A stretch of DNA of 64,000 nucleotides, taken from positions 23,947,501-24,011,500 of the forward strand of contig JAVHKY010000003.1 of NCBI GenBank assembly GCA_035079385.1. Direction: 5' to 3'. Positions 1-11,319 of this stretch are shown here, piece by piece (position 1 is the stretch's first letter; every line of letters starts with the position of its first letter). Below the pieces are notes generated by a model. The model was not told where the DNA came from and made no database searches. It saw only the letters and a program-made list of their open reading frames with translations. The translations under genes were made by a program, and so were the position numbers. This stretch comes from Aspidiotus rigidus (taxonomy: Eukaryota; Arthropoda; Insecta; Hemiptera; Diaspididae).

Positions 1-19
1 GAAGCCGTCGTTTTTCTCA

Positions 20-97
20 ATTTATAGCTCGAGAGTCATAATTTTTTCAAGTCCTCCTCCTATCATATATAGCTCAAGAGTCAACATTTGTCTAGGT
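20..97. repeat. Dispersed 45-bp motif, two copies
   Basis: Two degenerate copies of a motif with the elements 'tcctatcatatatagct' and 'cgagagtc' or 'caagagtc', followed by a C-rich tract. The same motif is tandemly repeated at 56822-57022 and scattered at 2826-2970, 47612-47850 and, reversed, 63880-63985. A palindromic TGACGTCA lies just downstream at 115-122, as it does near the 47.4 kb copy. Confidence 0.6.
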
Positions 98-169
98 CCC
101 CCCCCCCCTCTTCGTGACGTCATCAACCTCGGACCGCTCGCGGACGAAAATTTCCTGAAAGCACCCCCA

Positions 170-597
170 ACAAAAGGTCATATAGCAATGAAAAGGGGGA
201 AAAAATTGGCTTCGACTTGTAGCTTTTCATTCTTCTCAAAATGGCTCAAGCGTGGATTTGAACGATATTGTAAAAATTCTCTTTATTACTATCAATATGT
301 GTTACGAAGCAATAAACTGCAATCGATTAATTGTGAATGTGCCCAGAAGAAGCCTTCTGATATCTATAGATGGAAAATTTTGAAATTTCCATCAGATTAC
401 CAGGGAAACTTGACGTTTCTGAGTTAGATAAATGGCCATTTATTTTTTTGGATATTGCAGGTATTTATATCCTCATACAACTTTATCACACTTACATCGA
501 AGTCTGACACCTTCCCTTGTACCATACTTAAAATTTTACAATTGTTGAAGTGTGATCAAAATGTGTTCGATGATCATCGCAAAAATCAGTCGTAGCT
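170..597. other. No recognised feature
   Basis: AT-rich sequence with short open frames only. The 79-codon frame from 188 has no recognisable domain and I do not support it as a gene. Confidence 0.5.
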
Positions 598-867
598 CAA
601 AGGGTAGCCACTTCGCTTCCTGGAAAAACTGGAAAACTGGGGAACTCAGAGAATTTCACAAGACCTGAAAAGGTCTGGGAATTTGATGAATTTTGAGAAA
701 GGTCAGGGAATTTCTTGTATGAAACAGAATTCATCTCTCGAGTAAAGCAGTCTTTGTTTTTTTTACTGTTTATTCTGCAAAATATCAAGGAATAAATTAA
801 CAATTTGTTGTCTGGAAAATCTTGAAAAGTCAAAGAATTGCATACTAAAGAAGAAGTGGCCACCTTG
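598..867. mobile_element. MITE-like element with GGCCACTTC termini
   Basis: The left end (CAAAGGGTAGCCACTTC) and the reverse complement of the right end (CAAGGTGGCCACTTC) are nearly identical inverted repeats enclosing about 270 bp rich in 'ctgggaatt' and 'cagggaatt' motifs. The terminal start resembles hAT-type MITEs. No matching 8-bp target duplication is visible, so the exact limits and superfamily are uncertain. Confidence 0.45.
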
Positions 868-2825
868 AACCCATCAGAATTATACAGGGAATATACTGAA
901 AATCGAGGAGGAATATGTTCGGCGGGATTGTTTAAAACAATCTTCTAAATTACCCTACTATAGATTTCATTATTTTTGTGATAAAAGAAATAGAAGATTC
1001 TGAGATTCTTTCAACGTGTTTCAATCAGAATCATTTCTATTAGTGAAGAGTATACTCGTATGCTCGCTACGGATTTCAAAATGATCTATGATTTTTCGTA
1101 CATCTTTTATAGTCATCAAACCCTCAATTTTGTCAGTGATTTCCTTCAATTTTCCTTTCTCACTCGAGGTCATTTCGTTCGCTTCGTCCTAATGTATCTT
1201 AATAGACGTGTTTCAAGGAATCTAAGACTATAATAAGGGACTGAAATAAGAAAGTTATACTCGTATTGATCTGAGGAGGAAAAATGAAGAGCGAATCATC
1301 AATGGCAAAGTTGATGAAAAAATTCTCCGAATAAAATTAGGTTTTTTCTTTCAATTAAAAAAGCAAAAAATAGTAACACAAAAAAGCTGTACAGTTAATT
1401 GACTTTCGGGCACTTTTTGTTATTCGTTATCTCGGTTTCAGCGAACTGACGTTTTCCCATTATTACGCGTTAATAATCGAAAATTCGATCCCTTTTAGAA
1501 TTACCGACGTTACGCGCTTAAACTTTCTTAGAATTACACATTTAATGCACGTAGAGTCGTCGAAAAATAGCCTGCAAACATCATCGTATTCCAAGGCAAA
1601 AAACTTAGGTGAAAATGTCTCTTGAATAATATCAGCTGTATATTTTATCATTCGCACTCGGTACGAGGATATCGAAATTTGCCGCAGGGTTTTCAGCTGC
1701 GACTTACCAATGAATATAGTTAGCAAAAATCTCGTACTCGCGAGAGATTGCAGAAAATTGTTCGTTCGTCGCAAAAATTGTAACATTTTATACTCGTTAA
1801 ACAGAGTTTACTTTCGCGATTCAAAGTTCCATTTCATCGCGCCCGTAAACTCTCCCACTTTGGCAGCACCCCAAACGAATACATTTTAACGAAATAAATT
1901 TTCTGGACGAGTACCGTCGCGCTTACTCGTGTATTTTTCTTGTTCTTTCAATTTTCTCAGGAACGCCTCCCGAAGACAACGCGACAAAATACGCTGATAA
2001 GGTTAATAGAGTTCGAATGGCGGAAGCGTGGTCACCGTTTATCTTCCCGCCCCGCCCCCCCCCCCGACAAAAAAAAAACGTTTTCGATAATGAGAATATT
2101 GCCCTCGAGTTACGAGGCGGAATTATGAGAAAAAAGGCGCGAAAATAACTGTCCCGATAATAAATGATGTACGAGTTATAACTATCGTAACTATATATCG
2201 ATATATGGGAGGACGATACGTACACGAGTACGCAGCAGGAGGAACGAAGTATGGTGCGAATGAAATATATTGGTGAACTCATAAACTCGAACTGACACGT
2301 TTGCTGTATAAATTACTTCCGAAAGTTTAACGATAACAAGAATCTAATTTCTTTTTCAGCTATTGAAGCTGATGAGTTATCACGCAAATTCCTTCCTATC
2401 CTTCAAGTCTGTGTACTCGATTTTGTTTTCCGACTTTGAACTGAATCGTTTATTAGGTATTATAAGTTTATATCGTTCTTTCTTGATTGTCGAAAGAGTT
2501 AAGGCGGATAGACTTCTTTCAGGTATACATGGACTGCAAAGAGCCTAGTGGCGTAAATACGGGAGAAAGGAGACAGGGATTCTCGAACCGACAATTTATG
2601 CGAAAAAAATAAAACATACATGAGTTCATATTGAAGCCAGAGAAATCTTCAACAACTCCAAACGCCAGCAACTGAGGGTACGTAGTTGTGGAGAGTTTGT
2701 GGAAATTTAGGTGGGAAACGAGAAAGGATCATAGACCATAGTACCAGCTTGAAGAAGGATGGCTTCCTTAACTGAGCTAAACGAGAAACGCAAGGAACCT
2801 TTAATATACTGAGAATCGAAAGTTG
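868..2825. other. No recognised gene
   Basis: AT-rich, probably intergenic or intronic. Contains C and A homopolymers near 2050-2075. A polypyrimidine tract plus AG near 2358 could be a splice acceptor, but no matching exon could be established. Confidence 0.45.
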
Positions 2826-2970
2826 GAAGTCCCCCTCCTATCATATATAGCTCAAAAGTTGAACTTTGTTCGAGTCCCCTTTTCGAGTTATTTCGAAGTA
2901 TTGGACTTGGAAAATTTGTGACCTAAATTTTTCCGAGTCCCCTTCTATCATATTCAGCTCAAAAGCTGGA
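2826..2970. repeat. Dispersed 45-bp motif, degenerate copies
   Basis: Copies of the 'tcctatcatatatagctcaaaagt' type motif at about 2832 and 2942, separated by related T-rich sequence. They are followed by 'ggccggcaacctgacctaagttgatg', whose elements recur near 47350 and 47745, so the motif travels with a larger dispersed repeat. Confidence 0.55.
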
Positions 2971-3366
2971 ATTTTCCCAATGCGAGGAAAATGTCCGGTA
3001 ACCTCCGTCCGACTGGCCGGCAACCTGACCTAAGTTGATGGTAGGTCAAAATCTAACTCAATTATAGGAACGGGACTTATTTTTTGTGATAGCTCAGCAT
3101 TCTACTTGCGTATTTGCAAAGTACATCAAAGAGAGTGCTGGTGGGAGAGACACCTAAATTCAAGGCTACTTGTGTGACCATTATTATGTATTGACTATCT
3201 TATTTTTTCTGTGCTTAGGGCTAAAGGGAAGATTGTATGCTTAAGGCTATAGTTGATTTAAGGTAACTTGGCTTCTTATGATTGTCATGTTCCCGTTAAA
3301 AGATTGATCCATCTTTCAGTGGTTAATCTTTCTTCCTCCCAAGGTTTTTTTACCGTGTATATAATA
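2971..3366. other. No recognised gene
   Basis: Spacer between the dispersed repeat and the TIR element. No coding or RNA signal seen. Confidence 0.4.
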
Positions 3367-4691
3367 CAGTTAAAACCCGAAATCAGTAAATTCTAAAATT
3401 CACTAGTCAAAACTAGTTGCCACAAATGACTTTAGTCAGAACTAGTTTTAACTAGTTAATTCTAGAATAAAAAAAATTGTTTGAATTCATCAGTAAATTC
3501 TAATTATGACTGAAGTGAATTGAAATTGTTCGAGTTCAAAAGGTGATGGTGTTTCCAGACATACTTCGGCCAAATTGATAGATATTTGGTAGTTCTGTTC
3601 AACTTTGAGGATAAGTAGCTCACACTGGGATAAAATATACGAAAAAGTTCTAAATTTTTCTTCCTTAATTCACACATTAAACCGCATATCATACGAATTC
3701 GTCGGCCTATAAACGTTACAAGAGCAAATCTAACAGTGACTAATTGACGCACACCATTCAAGTACAAACAAGCTTTGTAAAAAACAAAAATTCAAGGGTG
3801 TTGGAGGCTGGAGGCACTTTGTCTCTGGAAGTACCTTGCCTCCGTCTCCAATGAGGCGAAGATGGTGAGGATTTAAACCAAGATGTTGGAGGCTGGAGCA
3901 TTTTGCCTCCGCAGGTACCTTGCTTCCACCTAGAGGCTTGGAGGTGCTTCCAAAGACCAGGAGGCACTTTTTTCAACAGTATTCTATTCCTTGAAACCTC
4001 ATTCAACCACTTTGATGCTAGCGCTGCTCGGTTCGGAGAAAAGCCAAAGTTTTAAATACACCTTCTGAGTATCATCTGTCATCTGGCAACACTGGTAGGC
4101 CAATATGCTACATCTGGTCACACTGATCAACATTACAAGTGCCTTCGGAGGCGTCTCCAAAGACGTCTTCGGTTTCTTCGACAGTGCCTCCGGAGGCATT
4201 TTCTCCAATCTCAGTAATTGCGCTGGAGGCATTTGGAGGTACTTCCAGAGACATACTTTGGAAGTCAGAAGACGCCTCCAAACGTATCCACTGGAGGCAA
4301 CCGGAGTCGGAGAGTCATTTTCTGTATTCATTCCGGACGCCTCTAAAAAAAAATATGCCTCCAACACCCTTGATAAAAATGCAATTACATTTGTACTAGG
4401 GAAGAAATTCATTTTACTGATTGGATTCACCCTTCTTGTTTTCGCTAGTTAAAACTAGTTTTCCCTGACAATCATAATTTCTCCTCTATTTCACTTTTTA
4501 CTAGTCAATTCTAGTTTTCACTAGTAAAAACTAGTTTTACCTGAAATTATTTAAGTTAAAACTAGCTCCAACGTTGAGGGTCACGGTAAATTCTAGAGTT
4601 AACTAGTCGAAACTAGTTCTGACTAAAATCATTTGTGGCAACTAGTTTTGACTAGTGAATTTTAGAATTTACTGATTTCGGGTTCTAACTG
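3367..4691. mobile_element. Non-autonomous TIR transposon, TA target, Tc1/mariner-like ends
   Basis: Starts CAGTTAAAACCCGAAATCAG and ends with its reverse complement (one or two changes). The inverted repeats are about 100 bp (3367-3468 and 4590-4691) and filled with ACTAGTT-type motifs. The element is flanked by TA on both sides (3365-3366 and 4692-4693). CAGT ends plus a TA duplication are what Tc1/mariner-type elements show. No transposase is present. A second inverted-repeat element sits inside at 3793-4372. Confidence 0.8.
3793..4372. mobile_element. Inner inverted-repeat element, CAAGGGTGTTGGAGGC ends
   Basis: Perfect 16-bp terminal inverted repeats, with the inner sequence made almost wholly of GGAGGC motifs on the left half and GCCTCC on the right, so the whole unit can fold back. 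CAAGGGTG ends recall hAT elements, but the flanking 8 bp match at only about five positions. It lies inside the TA-flanked element and is therefore a later insertion or an original foldback core. Confidence 0.65.
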
Positions 4692-5252
4692 TAACATATA
4701 TATTATTTCCTTCCTCATTACCTCTTCTACATCCTTCAGAGGAGCTGGTCTGCCTTCTACATACACTCAGTATGACAGTGTTTTGCTGTCACCCGTGGGG
4801 CTCCACATTTGCATTTAGCTAACGTTTTTCTATTCATGCGGTGGACGTAGCTACCGCGTTGGCCTTGCGCGAGCCAATAGCAGGATGCACGATTTCATGT
4901 ATTGACAACTGGTATCAATTCCTTGATTCGTTTCCTTTTGTCACATTTTTCCCAATACCCTTACGAAGCTGACAGAGTTTTCTTGTCCAGTTCCGCTCTG
5001 AGCGCCCTGAATGTTTGCCACCTGTGTTTGAGGCAGATCCGTGCTCGGTCAATCTCCCTTTTATGACTGTACAAAGCAGTACTGCTCTCGATATTATCCT
5101 TAGTTTCAATGGAACACTGCTGCATATATTATTGAAACAGAAATACGTATATGAGACGGTGCGATAGAGACGCACTTGACAGAGCCGCATTCTGCGATGG
5201 GCTCTGTCAATATAGTAGAGATGCGATTTTCTATGTCAAGGCTCATCATATA
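4692..5252. other. No recognised gene
   Basis: No coding, RNA or repeat signal supported. The 91-codon minus-strand frame at 4915-5190 has no recognisable domain. Confidence 0.4.
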
Positions 5253-5403
5253 GAGAATTTTTCATCCAATTAATCCATCAAAACAGCAAAATATCACTTT
5301 ATTGAAACAATAAAAATATAAAGCTGACGAATTTTTCGAAGTGATATTTTGCTGCGAGCGTATTTTATTAATTTGACGGATTAATTGGATGAAAAATTTT
5401 CTC
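5253..5403. mobile_element. 151-bp MITE with TA target duplication
   Basis: Terminal inverted repeats GAGAATTTTTCATCCAATTA (left) and its complement (right), plus an inner inverted pair around 'gcaaaatatcac', flanked by TA at 5251-5252 and 5404-5405. No coding capacity. It abuts the end of the twitchin-like pseudogene and may have inserted into it. Confidence 0.75.
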
Positions 5404-6345
5404 TATCGATATGTTGCGCCACATTGTCGCCAAAGGCGGCAAATTTAGAAATCCTTGCAGTTCTTATGCTATCAAAGGTAGCGGTCGGTTCACTCGATCG
5501 GCCCGGATTTATTCACGGCTTACACGCAAAATTGATGCGTCATCTTTTCCTTCAATCCGGTATAACTTCTGCTTCAGGGGTAGCGTCGTCAGTCTTAGTC
5601 GCTTCGGACCAGTCAGTAGCAAACTCATCTCTCATTTCTATAACATGATGAGTATTTGGTCGACCACCATTCGTTTCTGGTGCTTTCCACTTCAATTTAA
5701 CGCTCTTGTTGTCGTAATCGAAAATTTCTGGTGTATTCTAGGTTTGCTAGGTTCATGTAGAATATCAGAAATCGTTATCTCATGACTTTCATCTCCACTT
5801 TGTATTCTGTTGTCACATTGATACATACCATAAGGATTCTTCGCCTCGATCGGTTGTTCAGTTTCCAAAGGAGCTGCCTCCTTCTTTATTCTTAGCTTTG
5901 ACACGAATTTTTTATTTCTTCTTCGGTATCAAATCAGGTTTGACTAGCGGAGACCCGAACGAATTGTACTTTAAAGAAATGCCTTATGAGAGGAAGTGGA
6001 AACAGGAGTAGAATTTAAGCGTTACCTCTCAAGTGGGTATCCATCGGTCCATCGGCCGGACTCGATTTCCATTTTCTCGACTATATGTAACCCATTATTT
6101 CGCAGCCTCCATTATGTTCGGGCTTTTTCCATGAAACTTTAATGTGGTCAATTCTGACTTTTTCCTCTTTCAATGGTCTAGAGGGAGCATATGGTTTTTC
6201 AAGGCAAATTTTATAAATAAGGCCGGCCAGCAAAGTTGGTTAACATGAGAGTACCCAGCATACTCACCTAATACCTCAACTTTTCCCAAAGAAATCTTCA
6301 ACGTCAGCGTGTATTTACCGCGACTCATATTCAAAGTAGAGGTAC
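5404..6345 (-). pseudogene. Twitchin/projectin-like Ig-Fn3-Fn3 gene fragment, decayed
   Basis: Read on the minus strand from about 6345 downward. First comes an Ig-domain tail with 'GKYTLTLKISLGK'. Then a fibronectin-III domain has 'KVRIDHIKVSWKKPEHNGG' and 'EIMGY', with a frameshift before 'EKMEIESGRW'. It ends near 'VKAKNKEG' and 'PLETEQPIEAKNPY'. A second Fn3 follows with 'FDYDNKSVKLKWKAPE', 'HVIEMRDEFATDWSEA', 'GLKEKMTHQF' and 'AVNKSGP'. This Ig/Fn3 arrangement and wording are typical of the giant muscle sarcomere proteins twitchin, projectin and titin. It is broken by at least two frameshifts and in-frame stops. Two places, after 'GKVEVLG' and after 'AKNPY', carry donor-like GTGAGTAT and GTATGTAT followed by non-coding sequence. 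That favours a genomic segment copy over a processed copy. Family call firm; exact paralogue uncertain. Confidence 0.85.
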
Positions 6346-7019
6346 TCCAAAATATGGCCAACGAAATTCCGGGTCAGAGCCCTACTCCCCAACCCAGCTC
6401 CATTCCCCAAACCCCCCATGACGGAATTTCGAGTTGCGACTAATGCCATAATTTTGTTCACATTTTGTTCAATTTTGTTCAACAAATTTTAAATTTTGTT
6501 CACTCGTCGTTTCCCCGCTATAGCCATCTCAAATTTGGGGGCTGGGGAAATGCAGCCCCCTATCTTCAAATTTTGGGTTCAAATCCATGTGATAATTTTG
6601 TTCACATTTTGTTCAATTTTGTTCAACAAATTTTAAATTTTGTTCACTCGTCGTTTCTCCGCTACATCCATTTCAAATTTGGTACAGGGTGGACCAGAAA
6701 GATGTTACCAGTTAAATGGGTGTTCGCGCTAAATCTGTCGTAGCGCAAAAACGCGAAACATTAGACGTATAGTTTAAACGTACGAATTTTGTATCTCAAT
6801 TTTATCTCTAATTCGAGCCACATCTGAAGTTTCTACAATTTTTCTAAGCCGAGTTATGGACCAAAATGTGCCGAAAATTTACCAAATCGCCAGGGTTCCC
6901 AAAATAGGGCTTAATTAATTTACAGTATTGAGCTGAATTTCGAAAATTTTAATAATCAAATTATTGTTTCTTAGTTGAATTTGGACGGGGAAAACGAGAA
7001 AAGTAGTAAAAAAGCCCTA

Positions 7020-7560
7020 AGAAGCAGCAAAATGGGTTAATAGGCCCAAAAAGGGTCAAAATTTCTCCAAGATTGAAAATCGTTCAAACTTTTAAATTGT
7101 AATTCGATTTTTTAGTGGAATTTCGCGCTGAGTTCGAAAAAAATATTTAAAAAATTCTTCGAAGCACCGACATGGGTTAATGGGCCCAAAAAAGGTCAAT
7201 TGGAAAATTGTTCAAAGTTTCAAATTTTAATTCGATTTTCAAGTGGAATTTTGCGCTGGTCCGAAAAAAATGCTTAAACAGTTCTTCAAAGCACCAGAAA
7301 GGGTCAAAATTTTTCCAAATTGGAAAATCGTTCAAACATTCAAATTCTAATTTGATTTTCAAGTGGCATTTTGCGCTTAGTCCGAAAAAAATGCTTTAAA
7401 AATTCCTCGAAGCACCAAAATGGGATGATGGGCTCGAAAGAATCAAAATTCCTCCAAGATGAAAAATTACGTAATCTTCAAAAGTTGTTTTCAATTCTGA
7501 AGTAAAATTTAGCGCCGTGTCCGAGAATAATACTGAAATGGCCGTAGATGATCTCTGAAA
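7020..7560. repeat. Minisatellite A, about 125-140 bp unit
   Basis: Four degenerate units, each containing 'gaagcacc', a 'gggttaatgggccc'-type box, 'ggaaaatcgttcaaac', 'tcgattttcaagtgg' and 'ccgaaaaaaatgctt'. 'gggttaat' boxes lie at 7034 and 7174. Short open frames in it are repeat by-products. Confidence 0.75.
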
Positions 7561-7639
7561 TGAAAAATAAAAAATTTTTCTCATTCTGCAGTGAAATTGT
7601 TGATTCGGGGATGGAAGGAATTTTGACAAGTTTGTCTGC

Positions 7640-8480
7640 CGTTGAGTTCTCGCGGAGTGAGAGATCGACTAGCGTCGGGTGACAGATCCGAAAGAGGTAA
7701 TTGCGGAAATTCTCTTCATTTGGGGATTGGAGGGAGACAACAAATTCATCTTCTGTTGAAGGTTCGCAGTGAGAGATCGACAAGGGCTCTGCGTATGATC
7801 AAAGCGGGAAAAAGTGCGAAAACTCTTGTTCTTTCAGTCAAAGAACGCAAAGTTGGTCTTTTGTTCCATGCTTGCGATGAGAGATCAACTGACGCCCCAC
7901 CTATGAACGAAGCGGGCCAAAGTGCAAAAACTCCTTGATTCAGGCAATGGGAGGATACCGCAAATTCGGTCTTGCTCGTGATGAGCGATCAGCTACAGTT
8001 CATTCTTTGATTGAGGCAGACGAATGTCCGGGAGGCAGGTGCTTCCGCAAAAACTCCTGTCGTTTTGGGCGAAGGAGAGAATGATACCGGCGACTTCGTT
8101 TTCCATTACATGCTCGCGGTAAAAGATCGACTGAGGCCCTGTGTACGATCAAGGCGGGCGCTTCCGCAAAAACTCAGGTTGTTTCTTGCCAAGGGGACGA
8201 CTTCGTTTTCCATTACATGATCGCGGTAAGAGAACGATCAAGGCTCCGTTTCCACGAATGACGGTCTCGGGATATCCTTCTCTGCACTGGCTGACAGAAG
8301 GAGAATTTTCTTGAATTCACCTGCTTAGATAAAACGGGGCTGTTACAGTTCACTCTTTGCGAGGTCGCTCTGGGACGCGATCTTTGCGGTATGTTTTTCT
8401 CCATTGCCTGAAACAACGAGAATTCTCTCCTACTCACCCAATTAGATCGAACACAGGGCTCCAACTGATCTCTCACCGCG
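7640..8480. repeat. Minisatellite B, about 105-130 bp unit
   Basis: About six to seven degenerate units marked by 'gagagatcgac' variants (7662, 7769, 7879, 7983, 8115) followed by 'atgatcaaagcggg' and 'cgcaaaaactc'. More GC-rich than minisatellite A and unrelated to it, although both are inside the same transposon. Confidence 0.7.
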
Positions 8481-9033
8481 AGCTCATGACGAAGGATGAG
8501 CGTTTTGCGTTTTTGCGCTACGACAGGTTTAACCCAAATTCCCATTTAACTGTTAACATCTTTTTGGCGCACCCTGTAATTATGCACAGTATTTATTTTA
8601 GAAAATTGAATAGAATGAAATATTATGTAAGTTCAAAAATAAGGAGGAGAGGCAAGGGTATTTCATGCCTGTGGGTCCCAAAATATGAGATAAAATATGT
8701 TTGAATTTTGCTAATAAATTCATAGATGAGAGAGGAGAGGTGTGTGTACATTTCCTTAGGCCCCAAAATGTTAAATGTATGTAGAGGAGAAATGATGGTG
8801 AACAAAATCCAAAGTTTGCTGAACAAAATTGAAGAAAATGTGAACAAAATTATGACATGGATTTGAACCCAAAATTCGAAGATAGGGGGCTGCATTTCCC
8901 CAGCCCCCCAAATTTGAAATGGCTGTAGCGGGAAAACGACGAGTGAACAAAATTTAAAATTTGTTGAACAAAATTTAACAAAATGTGAACAAAATTATGG
9001 CATTAGTCACGACTCAAAATTCCGTCATGGGGG

Positions 9034-11319
9034 TTGTCAAATAGAATGCAAAAAGATCATTAATAGCATTCAATTTAATGCATGAACTTCGGCCACCAGT
9101 CGCTCGAGAAAACCTGATAGCATATCTGATGTTGTACTGTAACGTCTTTGAATGATGCTGTAAAGTGAGATGATGACATGGTATCCCAAAATCCGAGAAC
9201 TGGTTTATTTTGTCGCTCAAGGTGATATTCTTACCGAGTAATCTAATCTACAGATAATACTGTAGAATCTGATGCATACAGTCGGGTACAAAATGAAGTT
9301 ACCGAAAATTTCACAGTTACTTTACTTAAAATTATTGGTCCTCACCGTCATCGACACCTAATTAAAGACCTCATTAATAAGTCATTCGTCATCTATCGCG
9401 AACTTACCAAATTTTCATTACATTTATGATGAGGAAAAGCTAATGCAACGCTTTCCGGGTGTGGCGCGAGACCGACGTTCCGCAATTGGCTGTAATCGAT
9501 GGTAGTCGCAAAGAATAACAGACTAGGTTTAATTAAAGAACGCGCAGTCATTCATCAAGCACCTAATCTGCCTTCACCTTGGTACAAAACCGATGTGCAT
9601 CGCTTTTGTAACGGGAAACATAAAAAACAAGAAACAAATGCTCGGGATGTCACAGGAAAAACTGATTAATTTTTTACCCGCGCCGTTACCGCGATACACA
9701 ACTCAACTGTATTTCCTGACTTTTTTTTTTTTTTCTTGTCGACTTTTTCGCTGGAATTTAAACGCTAGAAAGTTTGCGATCTTCTATCTTTTCCTCGCCG
9801 CGTTCCGAGTAAACAAGAAAACACATTCGTGTTGATATTATACGTTTTAATGTCGTCGTCGTCGTCGTTAAAGTTTTGTGTAAATTCTCAGAAGGAAGGA
9901 ACCGGATAGGAAGGGAAAAAATTCAACTTGAAAAACTTTTATTTCGGAATCTTTCAATCTTTCAGTTCTTCCTCAGTATTCATTTTCGAATCGTAGCACT
10001 TTATATAGAATACTCCTCTCTATCAACTTCGGACGTCGTAGAATAAAATGACGTCCGTCAAAGGTTCGTTTAACCAGCCGATATTTTCCGAATACGTATG
10101 GGTATCGAGTATATTATAAGATCTTGAAACAGCAAAATATGGAACAGCGTGGCACAAAGCATTCTGGCTATTCGTTATCATGGTTGTGTTTTATTTTAAT
10201 CGTGAGGATAAAAGTAACGCGAAATTTTTACTTTTTATCTTGAGAAGGGAGCGGGGAAGAGGAAATCTGAAAATTTTAAGATATCATCAATCATGCCATT
10301 TGAAAACGTAATTTCCTAATTTTAAACTTGGATTTGAAATGAGAAAACAAAACCGATCTTATTGTTCAATTTTTGTAGTTTACGCTGAGCGAAGTTCCTC
10401 AAAGAAATGGAAATTGTTTTGAAAGGAAGGGGGAGAATGGCTTTTGTATGACCTCGTTTTAAAAATATTCTTGCAACTGAGACGTAAAATTCTACAGCCT
10501 CGCCCATGTTCCTGTATCGGGTTGAGGAAAGTATTGAAATACTCATCCCGTGGTGAACAAAAATTGTCAAAAAATAATGGCTCGAAGCTTGAATGCTTGA
10601 TGGGATCTTTCCAAGATCGTCCTACGTTGTAAAGCTTGCAACTCGTATTCGTTTGTTTTGTCCCCTCTTATATCTTATGGTCCGAGGAAACGGTGGAGAA
10701 GAGAGCGAAGAGAGAGTGAGGTGGCGGTGGGGAAATGCCAGTGAGAAAAGCTTTGAAAAGGAGAGAGAGAGGAAGTTTGAGAAACTGGATGAGCAAATTG
10801 CCCATTGTACCGAGTTACATTCTTTATAAATGTTTTTGACATGTTTCTAGTCTTGATTCTGCCTTCCCCAATTTATATTGGAGAACGTGCCAGCATCAAT
10901 TTCGGCCTTCGAGTTGTTTGTCCCACCTACGTACAATCTATGGGTTTGCGAACGCACCACCTTTCACTTGATCTTGGAAAAATTTCGACTTTCTTTGTCC
11001 ACCGGAGAGGAAAAGAAAGGGAGACTGAGTCCAATGCCCTTGACCTACATTAGGGACACAGGAAGAATTCCGATCTAAGAATTCCGTTTTTGTGTATGGG
11101 ACGTGGTCATTGAAACTTTGTTTGTCATATGAGTCCTCTTCTTCTCAGCAACTGCCATGCTGCAGTGGCCCTAGGCACGAAAAACTTTGGAACATACAAC
11201 AACAACAACTTAGATGTAGTAGATCGCTTTTGGAGTCTTTTTTCTTTCTTTCTTCAAGTCCAATTGTGCTTTCTCTTCTTTCTGCTGAGTGTTGTCCGTA
11301 TGTGGATGGTACTTAGGTG
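9034..11319. other. No recognised gene
   Basis: AT-rich non-coding sequence. A (GTC)n microsatellite is at about 9851-9869, a T-run at 9720-9735 and a purine-rich AGAG tract at 10690-10780. Frames here (for example 10593-10829 and 11092-11316) lack recognisable domains. Confidence 0.45.

Larger units (their letters stand above)
6685..8576. mobile_element. Inner TIR element, CAGGGTG ends, TA target
   Basis: Starts CAGGGTGGACCAGAAAGATG and ends with the reverse complement of CAGGGTGCGCCAAAAAGATG. The inverted repeats are about 80 bp and include 'ctgtcgtagcgcaaaaacgc' on both sides. Flanked by TA at 6683-6684 and 8577-8578, as for Tc1/mariner-type insertions. It contains no transposase but two different minisatellites. 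It clearly inserted into the outer element. Confidence 0.8.
6413..9033. mobile_element. Outer TIR element with about 230-bp inverted arms
   Basis: Ends CCCCCATGACGGAATTT and its complement. Each arm carries copies of a block rich in 'ttttgttcaacaaattttaaat' motifs followed by 'cactcgtcgttt'. The left arm has two direct copies (about 6449 and 6594); the right arm (8800-9033) has the mirror arrangement. No transposase and no clear target duplication. It is interrupted by the inner element 6685-8576. Confidence 0.7.

Noticed and set aside
3758..4452. Overlapping frames (143 and 115 codons) as genes
   Set aside because: They are translations of the GGAGGC/GCCTCC foldback core of a transposon.
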